DNA of 64,000 bases from Prosopocoilus inquinatus (GCA_036172665.1 CM069872.1:56468101-56532100); one strand, 5' to 3'; counted from the stretch's first letter, positions 1 through 13,864 are shown. The notes: generated by a model not told the origin, from the sequence alone. Program-made: numbers and translations.

Positions 1-1745
1 TTCCTTGGAAATGGAAATGTTTACAGAAAAAATCCAATTTTTCCGAAAATAAAGTTAAAAGAACGCCAACGTTGAAGCGGTTCTCCTTTTGGCCAAGAGA
101 TGACGCTCCAAACGATTCTCGGCCTGCTCTGATTGCATTGATGGTTTCGAATTAATTTTCTAAAAAAAATCGCTTTCGCCGAGATTGTGAAATAAAATAT
201 GATTATAATTGAAAGTAGATTTTCTTTTTAGTCAAGAGATGGCGCTCCAAAAGAATGACGGCGCATCTTTTAAATCCTTGAAAAAGATGATGTTTACTGA
301 AAAAATCCAATTTTTCCGAAAATGAAGTTAAAAGAACGCCAGAGATGAAGCGCTTCTCCTTTTGGCCAAGAGATGACGCTCTAAACAATTCTCGGCCTGC
401 TCTGATTGCATTGATGGTTTTGAATTAATTTTCTAAAAAAAAAATCGCTTTCGCCGAGATTGTGAAATAAAATATGATTATAATTGAAAGTAGATTTTCT
501 TTTTAGTCAAGAGATGGCGCTCCGAAATGATGACGGCGCATCTTTTAAATTTCCTTTAATTTTCCTTGGAAATTATGATGTTTCCTGAAAAAATCCAATT
601 TCTTGAAGACAAAGTAAAAGAAAAAAATGTCAGCGATGAAACACGTTTTAAAATTCGATTAATATGTTTCTCCTTTTGGCCAAGAGATGGCGCTCTAAAT
701 GATGACGCTGAGTCTTTTATACTTCCTTGGAAATGGAAATGTTTACAGAAAAAATCCAATTTTTCCGAAAATAAAGTTAAAAGAACGCCAGAGATGAAGC
801 GGTTCTGCGTTTGGCCAAGAGATGACGCTCTAAACGATTCTCGGCCTGCTCTGATTGCATTGATGTTTTCGAATTAATTTTGTACAAAAAAAAACCGCTT
901 TCGCCGAGATTGTGAAATAAAATATGATTATAATTGAAAGTTGATTTTCTTTTTTGTCAAGAGATGGCGCTCCAAAATGATAACGATGCATCTTTTAAAT
1001 TTTCCTTGGAATTTTCCCTGCAATTTTTTGAAGACAAAGTAAAAGAAAAAAATGAAACACGTTTTAAAATTCGATTAATGTGGTTCTCCTTTTGGATGAG
1101 AGATGGCGCTCTAAAGGATTCCTGACCTGCATTGCTCTGTTTAACTTTGAAAAAAAAAAAAAAACTTTCGCCGAGAATGTGAAATAATAAAATATCAGTT
1201 AAAATTAGATTAACATAGTTTTTCCTCTTGGTCGAGAGACGGCGCTCTAAACGATAATTATGATGCCTTCCATGAACGTCCACTTTTTTTACTAAAATTA
1301 AGCAGCAGACTGACGTAAGTTATTAATTTTGAATATTACTAGTAATTTCTCAAAAACTTGTAGAATAGAACAGAATTAAAACCGACGGACGTTTCGATTG
1401 ACAGTGACGACGCGAAAATTTAATGCTCGTGACGGTGTTCCCTTTTGGCCAGGAGATGGCGCTCTAAATTTATGACGATGCATGTTTTAAATTCCCTTGG
1501 AAATGATTATTTCTAGAAAAAAATTAAGTTTTTTAAAAAAAAAAAAAGATAAAGTTAAGAAGACAACGATGAAGCACATTTTAAAATTCGATTAATCGTA
1601 GTTCCCCTTTTGGTCAAGAGATGGCGGTCTGTAGGTATGATTCCTGGCCAGCTCCGAGCGTGTTTATGATTTAACTTTGAAAAAAATCACCGAAAATCGC
1701 CGAGAATGTGAAACTTCTAACACTTTTAGGGAATTCTGTTTGCTC
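1..1745 (+). repeat. Degenerate tandem array with AGATGRCGCT motifs
   Basis: Units recur at about 280-445 bp. Each has ACAGAAAAAATCCAATTTTT, GGCCAAGAGATGACGCT or GTCAAGAGATGGCGCTCC, a CTCGGCCTGCTCTG block (114, 392, 837) and CGCCGAGATTGTGAAATAA. Later copies (1,081-1,690) are more diverged. The array runs off the left edge. Short open frames through it on both strands are products of the repetition. Confidence 0.8.
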
Positions 1746-2165
1746 CGATGGTGGCGGTTCACGGTCGTCTGTCTAGTCAAAAATGTGTTAGGTTATGTTA
1801 TATTCTAGGCAGCCACAGTAAATTGCCATATTCATGAAACGTCACTTTGAATAACAAAAACTTTCGACTGTGTTTTTTTTTTAATCCCTAGGTAAGTTTA
1901 TTGTGCAACAAGGATAGATAGAAAAATCACTGTTGTCGCTACATGAATACGAAGTGTGTCGATTTAGTACTTTATAATTACGATGGCTTCTCTGAATGTC
2001 CATTTTTTTTTTATTAAAATTAAAATTCATATTACTTGTTTGGTGGACGATAGAATTTTTATCGGAAATTTTTTAACTGCGTACTAGAATCGAAACTGAC
2101 GTTTTGATTGACAGCGACGACCAAAATTTAATGCCGTGGCGGTACCTCATATCTAGACACAGGAG
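1245..2165 (+). repeat. Diverged direct duplication (about 1,245-1,440 and 1,975-2,150)
   Basis: Shared blocks in the same order: GATGNCTTC..TGAA-GTCCA followed by a T-run, ACTAAAATTAA or ATTAAAATTAA, and TTTCGATTGACAGTGACGAC or TTTTGATTGACAGCGACGAC with AAATTTAATGC. Spacing is about 730 bp. The sequence between, and on to 2,930, is AT-rich with no gene seen; a TTAA/TTAAT simple tract lies at 2,771-2,801. Confidence 0.55.
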
Positions 2166-2929
2166 GGTTGCGTCGATTTGCATCAATCAGCAGCTCTCGA
2201 TGAAAAGTGATGATTGGTGACAACGACGACAACAACAAAAACAACAACACGAAAGTCTTTTGTGGTTAGTTATTAGGTAATAGCAACGAAAGTATCGACC
2301 TGTAAACAACACATTATAACAAAAACCGAATTGCGAATGTCAAGGTAGCGCGGCCAGCACGTTCCTAGCACCGAAACGCATGCGCAGTTTCCACTGAAAA
2401 AAAAAAGGGGGGCGCCCTTGCATCCTTGCATCGACTATAGGTATAGAATACCCCCAGCAGGCATTTATTTTCCGTACACTCTTAAAATACAATTCCGCGT
2501 ACTTAACTATTTTGCATTTCTGAGCTTGAATCTCGTGCAATATTAATTGCGTGTTGCATGTGATCACACCACACTTGTTTACGATGTAAGCAGAAAAATT
2601 AATAAATAACAAATCCGCACAGACAAATAATGACGAGGCGATAAATACGTTCTTTTTTTTCTTTCTTTTTTAATTCAAGGCTCGCGGCGGCCGCTGGCGT
2701 GACGTAATATGTTTTGGCAGATCGAAAATAATTCGATTGTTAAAAAATAACGAGATCAAATGATGCCAGGTTTAATTAATTAATTGATTAATTAATTAAT
2801 CGCTTGCAAACTTAGGCAGAATAATTCTATTATTTATTTTTTCTTAATTCTATAGAACGATTGCCTGGCTTCATATAGCTCTGTACCCTTACGAGAAACA
2901 AAAATTTCCGTCGACCCCCCTTTCAAATT

Positions 2930-4265
2930 TAATTAAATTGTGATTCACTTATTTGTTTTCTTCTTAATTATAAACCAAACAAACGTCTTTGGCTTTTCTC
3001 GATTCGATTTGACTTGCGAATTTTTTATTTTCGTTTTGTTTTCATCGCCGATCGTCTCTTGTTTTTGTTTTCATACCTTATTTGACTTTGGAATTTACTT
3101 TAATTTTTGATGTAATCACTGATTTTTTTCTTCCGTTCCATTTCATTTGATTTGTTCATATATATTTCTTTAACTATCAATTTTTCTTGTATTTTTGTAT
3201 TTTTTCTTTGGCTTGCTTTGATTTGTGTTTACATTTAAACTTATTTAATTTTTTTTTCTTAATTATAAACTGATCGTCTTTTGTTTTTTTTTTTTCTAAT
3301 TCCTCGTTTGACTTTTTTTTTTTTTATTCCTTATTTGACTTATTTTAATTAAATTTTTTAATTTATTTAATTCGCTTATATATATTTTTTTAATTAAGAT
3401 TTTTTTTAATTTTTTTATATTTTCTTTGGCTTGCTTTGAATTGACATGATTTTATTTTATTCTTTCAATTAAGCGGGCTTCTACTAAACCTGCGCAGAAT
3501 AATTCAATTTCTTCTTTCAAATCTGTGTTTACATTTAAACTTACTTAATTTTTTTTTTGTTCTTAATTATAAACTGATCGTCTTTTGTTTTTTCTTGATT
3601 CGATTTGACCTACGATTAGTTAATTCTGATCTCGTTTTCATCACTGATCGTCTTTTGTTTTTTTCTAATTCCTCGTTTGACTTTATTTAATACAATTTTT
3701 GATATAATCCATTTATTTCTTCTTTTATATTCGATTTCATTTAATTTGTTTATATTTTTTTAATTAAGAATTTTTTTGTATTTTCTTTGGTTTGGTTTGA
3801 TTTGAGATGATTTTATTTTATTTTTCTTAATATGCGGGGTCCTATTAAACCTGAGCAGAATATATATTTTTTTAATTCGATGGAGCGATGAGTTTCATAT
3901 AAGGGGTAAGGGTTCCCAATTTTTTATTTTTTTTAAAGCATCTGTGTTTACATTTAAACTTACTTTGATTTGACATGATTTTATTTATTTTTTCTTAATT
4001 ATGCGGGGTTTCCGTCAACCCCCTTTCGAATACAAATATATTTTTTTTAATTATAAACTGATCGTCTTTTATCTTTTCTTGATTCGATTTGACTTACAAA
4101 TAGTTAATTTTGTAGAATTTTTAGTTTCGTCTCGCCTTCATCACCGATCGTCTTTTGTTTTCTTTTTTTTGCCAATTCCTTATTTGACTTAATTTAATTC
4201 AATTTTTGATAAACCTATTCATCGGCCTTTGACATTCTTTGTTTATATCTTTTCTTTATTCGTTC
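2930..4265 (+). repeat. T-rich degenerate array with GATCGTCTTTTGTTTT units
   Basis: Many short variable units carry AAACTGATCGTCTTTTGTTT, TTGATTCGATTTGACTT, CTAATTCCTCGTTTGACTT and CTGTGTTTACATTTAAACTTA. It is the reverse-complement type of the A-rich array at 6,590-8,930 (which has AAACAAAAGACGATC). No coding sequence. Confidence 0.7.
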
Positions 4266-4425
4266 TAACGTTACAAATAATTAATTTTTTTAAACAAACC
4301 GACAAGAGACAAGTAAATTTATTATTATTTACCCTAAAGGTTAATCGACCAATAGCCGACCCCTAAAGGTTCATCGACCCCTTTCCGATCATGCAATCTT
4401 CATCGATTCCATTGGAAACTCCTCA

Positions 4426-4783
4426 TACAGGGTGTTTGGAAATTGTTAGTACAAAAAAAAAAACTGTGGCAACTGAAGTCCTAAGAAATCCAAAAAACAC
4501 CATTTTAAAAAATTTTTTATTATTATTTTTTTCCATAAAATAATACTGCACCCGTCAACTCATTATTTGCGTAGGCGGCATTCATGTCGGTAATAACAGT
4601 GTACCGATTTGTGACTGTCGTGACCTTGATTCAGTGGCGCAACAACAATTTAAGAAAAATTATTTGGAATTTTCATGTCGAAAACTAAACGACTTCTATA
4701 AGAATTTTTTTTGCCGATGACTTCAACTCACCATCACAAACTACCAATTTTTTTTGTAGTAGCAATTTTCAAACACCCGGCAT
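4426..4783. mobile_element. Inverted-repeat (MITE-like) element with GGTGTTTG ends
   Basis: The left end TACAGGGTGTTTGGAAATTG and following TAGTACAAAAAAA..CAACTGAAGTC pair with the right end GTTGAAGTC..TTTTTTTTGTAGTAGC and CAATTTTCAAACACCCGG in inverted orientation, giving arms of roughly 60-90 bp around an AT-rich centre. No transposase. The sequence 4,784-5,430 is unremarkable apart from poly-T and poly-A runs. Confidence 0.6.
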
Positions 4784-5435
4784 GTGGAAGGCCTCAATCT
4801 GCCTACTCGTTCTTTGCGTTTTCTTGCTAAGCGCGCGTAGTTTCGTGGAATTCTTGTACTTACTTACTCACTCACTTACAATTTACAGTAAAGATAATAA
4901 TTCATGTATTAAACATTAATGAAATTAAATGAAATGTACTATTGGATTAATTTATGCGGCACGTAATCTGCCATCCAGTTTTCTTTTTTTTTTTTTTGTG
5001 TGTGTGTCTATCTCCTCGCTCTCGTTTCAAATACTATTTACAAGCACAAAGATCTGTTCTATTAATAAGTCGGCGCATAAAGTATACCCGTTTTCTCCCT
5101 TGTAAATTATAAATAACGCGCATGAGACTTGCAATGACTAAACGAATCGCAGCGCAAAACTCAACGACCTTACCGACGCCGAATAAGGAGAAAATTGGAT
5201 TTATTTTCCGCATATCTCGAGCGCGGACTACAAAGAAGCTGGGGCTCGCTTTAAAAGCAAAATAAAACACGAGGCGCCCCCATCTTATACGGAGGAAGGC
5301 CTTTAAAACGGGACGATTAAATTTTGGCCGAATTCAATTTAAAAAAAAAAAAAAAATCGTGAGGAAGGACGATGGCGCGTTCGCCTTTGTCAGAACAAGA
5401 AACTGTTCATTCTTTTGAATTGAATTCACAACTCG

Positions 5436-5700
5436 CGGAGAGGCTTCCTACATTTCGAGAGAAAGAAGTAGGCAGATTGAGACGTACAACCGCTCTAAAA
5501 GAAAAAAATCTTAATTTCTTTTTTGGTCTTTTCATAAAACTGTTCATTTTTTTTTAAATTAGTTACAACCTACAGAAGAGGCTTCCTGCATCGAAAGGAA
5601 GAAGTAGGCAGATTGAGCCTTCCCCTATCCTATATGGGAGTTGCGTGCCACCGCTCTCAAAAAAAAAAAAACATTCTTAATTTTTTCTGTCGAATTTAAA
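5436..5700 (+). repeat. Tandem duplication of about 130 bp
   Basis: GAGGCTTCCT-CAT then GAAGTAGGCAGATTGAG, an ACCGCTCT-AAAAA block and CTTAATTT(T)TT occur first at about 5,440-5,535 and again at about 5,575-5,690. No family recognised. From 5,700 to 6,330 I see only AT-rich DNA with T-runs. Confidence 0.5.
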
Positions 5701-6334
5701 CGATTAAGGCCCCCGGTCTTTTCACCTCTTGATAAATTTATCTACCCGATAAAATCTAACTGTAACGACAGCGATGTTTTCGAAGGGTATTATAGGAAAG
5801 ATAAATTTACGAGTCCGGCCCTCCTTCCTAATCTTGAACAGATAATTCCGCACAAGGTTTGTGCCTAATTTCAATGTTTTTTTTTTTTTTTTTTTAATTG
5901 AAAGTCACAAAATCGTCGTTACCGCAACAATATAAATAACTGACCTACACTCTCGCCCGCGTAGATCATTGGCTAATATTTGAAAGGTAGAAGAGAAAGC
6001 AGCTTACATAACACCACCAGACGTGCTGTATATGGGACGGACGTCGTCGTTCCCGTTCTCGTTCTTTTTCTTCCTTTTCTTTTTTTTTTAAATTTACTAT
6101 TATGCATAACGCAAACTTTTTTTTTCTTCTTCTTTTCGTCGAACAACGAATTCGCACGAGATAATTTAATTTGCATAATTAGGTTCCGGTTAGACGCGCT
6201 GTATTAAAAAAAAAAAACCGAAAACGAACGTGTAATTCCCCGTTTAGAAAAAAAAACACGACAGTCATTCTTGGACGCAGAAACCAACGAATTGATCTAA
6301 TCAATTAATTGATCTTCGGTGCTAAATTGAATAC

Positions 6335-6520
6335 GTACAGGGTGACTATGCGAGAATTGCCAACCTCCCCCCGTTTAACGGCCTTTATTTTTGAATTTAG
6401 AGAGAAACATTTATTACAAAACTCATGTATAGGGTAATTCAAAATTTTTGCCGATGTTCACAGAAAAAACAAATGAACGTCACATAACTGACATATAAAC
6501 CGAAATTTTGCTGCGATGCC
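6335..6520 (+). mobile_element. Solo arm of the foldback element seen at 28.8-29.8 kb
   Basis: GTACAGGGTGACTATGCGAGAATTGCC, then CCCCGTTTAACGGCC, GAGAGAAACATTTATTACAAA and GTTCACAGAAAAAACAAATG, correspond in order to the left arm at 28,834-29,020 (GTACAAGGTGACTACG.., CACAGAAAAACAATTG). The partner arm is absent, so this is a fragment or an older copy. Confidence 0.55.
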
Positions 6521-6589
6521 AAGAAAAATAAAAGAAAATAAAATAATGCATTATCAATGGCAAATAAAAATTATTTTAAGAACGGCGAA

Positions 6590-8930
6590 ACGAATTGGAA
6601 AAATCTAAATATAAAAAAATAAACCAAAAACAAAAGACGATCGTCCAATAAAATACGTCGAAAATTAAAAAAAAAAAATATGTAAAACTCAATACATAAG
6701 TCAAATCGATATAAAAACTGACTTTCATCACAACCAAAAATTTAATCTGCAATATTAAAGGAAAAATGCGATCAGTTAATAATAATTAAAAATAAAATAA
6801 ATAAAACGAAGTCAAAGACAAAAATGGCGATCAACCTGTGCGATTAAAATGTAAAATAAAATAATCTCAAATCTGTAAATACTAAAAGAAAAAGACGGGA
6901 GTTAATAATAATAAAAAAAAAAATAAAATAAAAACAATAATCTCAAATCTGTAAATATTAGAGGAAAAAGACGATCACTTAATAATAATTTAAAAAAAAA
7001 TAAAATAAAATAAATAAAATAAAATGGCGATCAATCTGAGAGATTAAAATGTAAAATAATCTCAAATCTTTAAATTAAATTTAAATTAAATGAAAAAGAT
7101 GATCAGTTAATAATTAAAAAATAAAATAAAATAAAATAAAGTAACGATCAATCGGCAGGATTAAAATGTAACATAAATCGTAGAGTACATACAAAAAAAA
7201 AAACAAAAGACGATCACCAGATAACTAAAAAAATAAAAAGACACGTCAAATAAAATCATACTGAAGGGATAACAAAAAACAAGGTGATTAGCTGATAACT
7301 AAAAAGTAAAAACGAAACAAGTTAAATCTGTAAATATTAAAGGCAAAAGACGATCAGTTAATAATCATTTTTAAAAAATAAAATAAAATAAATAAAATAA
7401 AATGGCGATCAATCTGCGAGATTAAAATGTAAAATAATCTCAAATCTTTAAATTAAATTTAAATTGAAGGAAAAAGATGATCAATTAATAATTAAAAAAT
7501 AAAATAAAAATAAAAATAAAACAAATAAAATAAAGCGGCGATCAATCGGCAGGATTAAAATGTAACATAAAATAATCTTAAATCGTAGAGTACATACAAA
7601 AACAAAAACAAAAGACGATCACCAGATAATAAAAAAAAATAAAGACATGTCAAACAAAATCAAACTGAAGAGATAACAAAAAAACAAGATGATTAGTTGA
7701 TAATTAAAAAGTAAAAACGAAACAAAGAAAATCTGTAAATATTAAAGGAAAAAGACGGTCAGTTAATAATAAAAAAAAAATCAAATAAAATAAATAAAAA
7801 TAAAATGGCGATCAATCTGCGAGATTAAAATGTAAAATAATCTCAAATCTTTAAATTAAATTTAAATTAAATGAAAAAGACGATCAGTTAATAATAATAA
7901 AAATAAAATAAAATAAAGTTGCCATCAATCGACGGGATTAAAATGTAATACAAAATAATCTTAATTCGTAGAGTATAAAAAAACAAAAGACGATCAACCG
8001 ATAATTAAAACAATTAAAAGGCGTGTCAAACAAAATCAAACCGAAGAGATAACAAAAACAAAATAAAATCGATTAAAAGAAAAAAAAACATTGATTATGA
8101 TTACAAATTAAATTAAATTAAACACTAGTCAAATGAAGAATTAAAAAAAAAATAAAGGATGATGATAAAATTAGGAACAAAATAAAAATTATAGGCACGT
8201 ATAAAACTAACAATAAGTCAAATTGATTAAAAAAAAAACTGACAAATTTTATCATGATCCAAAGGATAATCTGCAAAATATTATAAGAAACAGGGCGATG
8301 AATTTTAATACATAATATTAAAAAGACAAAACAAAGTCAAATGCTTGACCAAATTAAGAGAAAACAAAATGGCGATCACTCAACGGAATTAAAGTGTAAA
8401 ATAAACTCAAACCGAGTAAACGAAAACGAAAACAAAAACAAACAGCGATCAATCGATGATTAAAAATAATAAAACGGCGATCAAACTGCGAGATTAAAAT
8501 GTAAAATAATCTCAAATGTTTAAATTAAATTTAAATTAAAGGAAAAAGTTAAGAATAATTAAAAAAATACAATAAAATAAAGTGGCGATCAATCGATGGG
8601 ATTAAAATGTAACCCAAAATAATCTTAATTCGTAGAGTATAAAAAAGTATTAAAAAAACAAAAGCCGATCAACCGATAATTAAAAAAAAAAAAAAAACAA
8701 GTGAAATCTATTAAAAGAAGAAACAAAGCTCGATCATTGGTTATATTAGAAATTAAATGAAATAAAGTCGAATAGGGAACTATAAAAAATTAAAATTAAC
8801 ATCATAAAATCAAATCGAATCAAGAGCGTTGGTGAATTTTTAACTGGAAGTTTGAATAAAAAAGAATCAAACCGATAATTCAAGCAAATAAAATAAAGTC
8901 AAATCGAATCAAGAAAAGAAAAAAAAGGCG
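6590..8930 (+). repeat. A-rich higher-order array (GGCGATCAATC / AAAGACGATCAG units)
   Basis: GGCGATCAAYCTG-GAGATTAAAATG (near 6,826, 7,025, 7,403, 7,806, 8,478) alternates with GCGATCAATCGGCAGGATTA (near 7,145, 7,538, 7,918, 8,585) and AAAGACGATCAGTTAATAAT, so two unit types form a composite period of about 380-400 bp. It is filled with AAATAAAATAAA runs. No gene. The orientation is opposite to 2,930-4,265. Confidence 0.7.
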
Positions 8931-9919
8931 AAAAAATGACAACAAAAAATTAATTAATAGTTCCAGTTCCAATCAATTTTCTGAATTAGAAAAAAATAAC
9001 TTGCATATTAAGAAGAAAAAGAAGAATAAAAAAAACAAATCCAATAAAAGTAATTATGGTTTGTTTGCCAAAACGAGGTGGGCCAGTTAAAAAAAAAAAA
9101 CATTTTTAAACGTCCGCACGTATTATTAAAATTTCTTTTCACGTACAAGGTCGTCCTTCTTCCAGCGTATACGTAAATAAATAAATACCTGCACGGAGAG
9201 TTCGAATTTCAAAGAAACTAACCAAGCCGGCCCGGACTATTTTTTGCCTGGTGCTGTGCTTGTTATTGACCGAAATCCAAGAAACGAAATTATCTTCTTC
9301 AGTATACAATAATAGATACATGTGACCCCTTTAGAAATATCACGGCCGGACCTTATCTGGGCCAAGTTTTTTCACATCGTTAGTAAAATTTCTCGGGGAT
9401 TTACCACCGTGCGTGTGCAATACTAACGATGGTTGCAAAATGGAAACGAAAATTCCCAAGCTCGGTTTGGTGATTAGATTTGATTACAAAACGAAAAAGA
9501 TTGTTTGTTTTTGTTTAATTAGCGTTTTCTGTGCACATCTAAATTTATTGGACGATCGAAAAATGAATCGGCGATTTTTAATCCTTTCGTTCAAGACGCG
9601 AAACCTCATTTAAATTTAATGTAAAAAATTATTTTATACTCTATTTGCTTTGATTTAGCAAAATGTGTGCAATTGCAGAATTTTTAATAGGCAACGTATT
9701 TGCATAACACACCCTGTATATTAAAGATGATTACAATCACAACCGCCCTCAGAACAAATCTTGATGGTACACAACGGGAGGAATGGAAGAAAAAAATGCA
9801 GGGTCGACAATGTTTTAAATTTCTTTGCAAGAGAATAAATTAAGAATAAATAAATAAATAAATCATAAAATACTTTCAGCCACACTATTATTACTTTCAC
9901 TTTTATGTGGTATCGAAAT
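8931..9919. other. AT-rich spacer, no gene seen
   Basis: Non-repetitive in appearance. It carries one ACACCCTGTATA (9,709-9,720), the reverse complement of the recurrent TATACAGGGTGT motif. Short open frames here have no recognisable features. Confidence 0.5.
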
Positions 9920-12680
9920 GTGATGATTCGATGATCAATATTTTTTTGCAACGATCGATTCATCGGCTGTATAATGATCAAGAAACTTTTGATACAGTCC
10001 TGTCGATAATAAACATCTTTCTGATACAGTTCAACTGATCAATAAATGTTTGATTCAGTTCCTTCGATGATCATTATTTTTTTTGCAGTCGTAATTATCG
10101 ATTAATCGCCCGTATAATGATCAAGAAACTTTTGATATAGTCCAGTCGATAATAAACATCTTTTTGATACAGTTCAACCGATCAATAAATGTTTGATCCA
10201 GTTCATTCGATGATCAACAGTTTTGCAGTCGTAATTATCGATTAATCGGGTAAAGAATAATCAAGAAGCTCTTGATACAGTCTAATCGATGTTAAAATAT
10301 TTTTTTGATACAGATCAATGAATGTTTGATCCAGTTCATTCGTTGATTAATATTTTCCTGCAGTCGTAATTATCGATTAATCAATCGCCTGTGTAATGAT
10401 CAATAAACTTTTGATACAATCCAACCGATCTAATAAATATTTTTTTAATACAGTTCGATCGATCAATAAACATTTGATCCACTACAATCGATCAATAAAC
10501 AGTTAATCCAGTTCATTCGATGATTTTTTTTTCCAATTGTAATTATCGATTAATCGACTATATAATGATCAAGAAACTTTTGATGTAGTCCAATCGATCA
10601 ATAAAATGTTTGATCCAGTTCGTTCGATGATTTTTCTGCAGTCGTAATTATCGATTAATCGACTACATAATGATCAAGAAACTTTTGAAACAATCAAATC
10701 GATAATAAATATTTTTTGATGCAGTTGAATCGATGATCAAGAAATTTTTTTGTTGCAGTTCAATCGAAGAACAATATTTTTAAGCAGTTTTAATCATGGA
10801 TTAATCGAATCGAAAGTATGAAAAGTTCACCGACTTCTTAAACAGTGATCGATCAATCGATTATAAATAAATTCTCGATAGAAATGATCAATTAGTCGAC
10901 TGAATGAGAATTTTTAATTTAATCGATGATTAATTCCTTTTTATAGTCGATTAACCGACGATCAATAGATTTTTGTTGGAGTTCAATTGAAGACCAATAT
11001 TTTTAAGCAGTTTTAATCATCGATTAATCGAAAGTATGAAAAGTTTACCGATTTTTTAAACAGTGATCGATCAATCGATTATAAATAAATTCTCGATAGA
11101 AATGATCAATTAGTCGATTGAATGAGAATTTTTAATTTAATCGATGATTAATTCTTTTTTATAGTCGATTAATCGACGATCAATAGATTTTTGTTGCAGT
11201 GCAATTGAAGACCAATATTTTTAAGCAGTTTTAATCATCGATTAATCGAAAGTATGAAAAGTTCACCGATTTTTTAAACAGTGATCGATCAATCGATTAT
11301 AAATAAATTCTCGATAGAAATGATCAATTAGTCGATTGAATGAGAATTTTTAATTTAATCGATGATTAATTCCTTTTTATAGTCGATTAATCGACGATCA
11401 ATAGATTTTTGTTGCAGTTCAATTGAAGACCAATATTTTTAAGCAGTTTTAATCGAAAGTATGAAAAATTCACTGATTTCTTACAATGGTGATTAATCGA
11501 TTGTTAATACATTTTCGATAGAAATGATCAATTAGTCGATTGAATGAGAATTTTTAATTTAATCGACGGTTATTTTTTTATAGTCGATTAATCGATGATC
11601 AAAAAATTTCTGATACAGTTCAATCGATGAATTATTTTACACAGGCAGTTCAAGGGATGATTAATAAATAATTTTTAATGTAGTTTAATTGATGATCGAT
11701 AATTTTTTGATGCAATACAATCGAAGATCAATATTTTTAAGCAGCAGTAACCATCATTCAATCGGCTATATGAAAAAATATTATTTTTTATTTGAGCGAT
11801 TAATCGGTGATCAATAAATTTCAATCAAGTATTCATTCAATTTTTCATACAGTTTATTAGATGATGATGTGATAACTTTTGAGATGCAAATGATTAATTA
11901 ATTAGTCGACTAAAAAATAGTTTTTAACTTCACGTACTCTGATAATCAATGATTATTTTTTTTATATGTCGATTAATCGTCGATCAATAAATTTCTTTCG
12001 CAGTTCAATCAACAACGAATACAAATGATTAATTATTTAGTCGACTAAACGAGAATCTTTAATGAATCTACTCTGTTAATCGACGATTATTTTTTTTTAT
12101 ATGATCGATTAATCAATCAGTGAACAGTAGATGGCACACGACACAGTTCAATCAAAGACCAATGATTTGACGATTGTCGCATCCATCGATTAATCCGGTA
12201 TGTAAAAAAGGTCAGGTTTTTAAATGGTCGATTAATCGATGATGAATAAATTTATTTCTGATCAAATCAAATCACTCGATGACGAATATTTTCTACGCAG
12301 TCTTAATCAACACGATTCAATTTTTTATGTGGCGGATTCGAATCGATCATCACCAAATTTTTGAAAGAAACGATTAACTAGACAGTACAAAAAATTGATT
12401 AATCGATTTTATTTATTTTCTACGTAGTTGATTAATCGACTTCTACACTGTCAATTGTTCAAGAGTCGATTATATGAGGATCTGTACTTTCGATTAGTTG
12501 ATCATTAAGCAATCAATAACTTTTTGATGCAAATGTTGAATTAATGAGAACTTTTAATTTGTTAATCGATGATTAATTTTTTGTAAGGTGATCGATCAAT
12601 GAATTTTCGACACAGTTCAATCAATAACCAATATTTTCCATACAATCGCAACCACCGATTAATTGGCCGTGTAAATAGAA
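9920..12680 (+). repeat. TCGATTAATCGA-rich tandem array
   Basis: Degenerate units of about 150-220 bp are built around ATCGATTAATCG, TGATCAAGAAACTTTTGAT and CAGTTCAATCGATGATCA. The clearest part, 10,790-11,470, repeats at about 210-219 bp with GAAAGTATGAAAAGTTCACCG (10,811; 11,029; 11,248; partly 11,455), GATCGATCAATCGATTATAA and TTTTTATAGTCGATTAATCG. Divergence increases to the right. The words ATCGATTA and ATCGAT match Cut/Onecut- and DREF-type cores, but here they follow from the repeat. Confidence 0.8.
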
Positions 12681-13864
12681 GTTAATTTACTTCTCATTTT
12701 ATTTATTTATTTTTTGAAAATTCCTGGAAATAAAGCGCACGGGGTTTATTAAAAGAATCGAACGGGCAACAAAACAGGAAAAAGTGCCAGGCGCACACAT
12801 GAAGAACTGGAAAAAACAAACATAAATATTTACACTCTTAACAGTTTTTTACTCGATTAGCATAACACGGTGTACTTTGGACTTGTGGTCTGATCTGTTA
12901 TTATTTTTTCTACCCAAGTTTAATTAATTGTTTCCATAAGTAATTCATTTGCATTCAATTACGTGAACGCCCGACTGCCAACAACCAGAGAGTGCTTTAA
13001 TAAAGTCGAAAGTACTTAAATATACGAAAGTAACGGTGCTATTTTAAATTTCGTTAACTTTTTCAGAACGCGAGCGATGTATCGTCGTATAAATTAAAAT
13101 AAATAAATCAATAGAAAGGTACATGAAGAGAGAAGACATCCGCATGCTAGGACTAGCTCGTCAGCAGACAAGCAGCTTACGCCGAAAAATAAATAAAAAT
13201 AAAATAAAAGTAACTACCAACGGTTATATCTCAAGTAAAAAAAAAAATTCGCTCTTACACCAACTTGTTTTATATAAAAAAAAAGTATTTGTAATTTTTA
13301 TTTCTTCTTCTGACACCACGTCCACGAACATCGCTGCGCACATGTTTGCGAACCTGCACGTGCATGTGGATACCCCTTTATCTACCAAATTAATTCGGCG
13401 CGGCGCGTAATAATTAAATTAACTGAAGTTTAATAAGAAATAATTTTATTTATTTCCTTTTTTTCAAAAAAAAAAAAAAAATTGTTGAATTTAAAAACCA
13501 CAATGGTGTGCAGTTATAAACATTATTAATTATGTTAATGTTTCGACTTTCGCAAGAAATCACTTGTTGTTCGGGCCAAACGGGGGTGGCAAGTGTACAA
13601 TACGTCAACGCAACATTCCCAGAAAGTCCCTAAGTTTTATAATACAGATTAGTTGATTAACGAATTATTATCAATAAAAACAGATAAAAGAAATCGACCT
13701 GATTAGATAAAAGTGACTAAAACAAGTCGCACGGAAAAAATCGCAACTTTTCCGACAAAAAACATCATGACTAATCAGATTAGAATGTTTCGGCCCTGTA
13801 AATTATTATTTATTTATTTTTAATCAAAAACTCTCCAGCAGAAAAGTCGAGAGCTCCGTTTCTT
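12681..13864. other. AT-rich spacer, no gene seen
   Basis: No repeat family or coding family recognised. An open frame at 13,123-13,410 (95 codons) has no domain, and much of it is lysine- and serine-rich from A- and T-runs. Confidence 0.45.
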
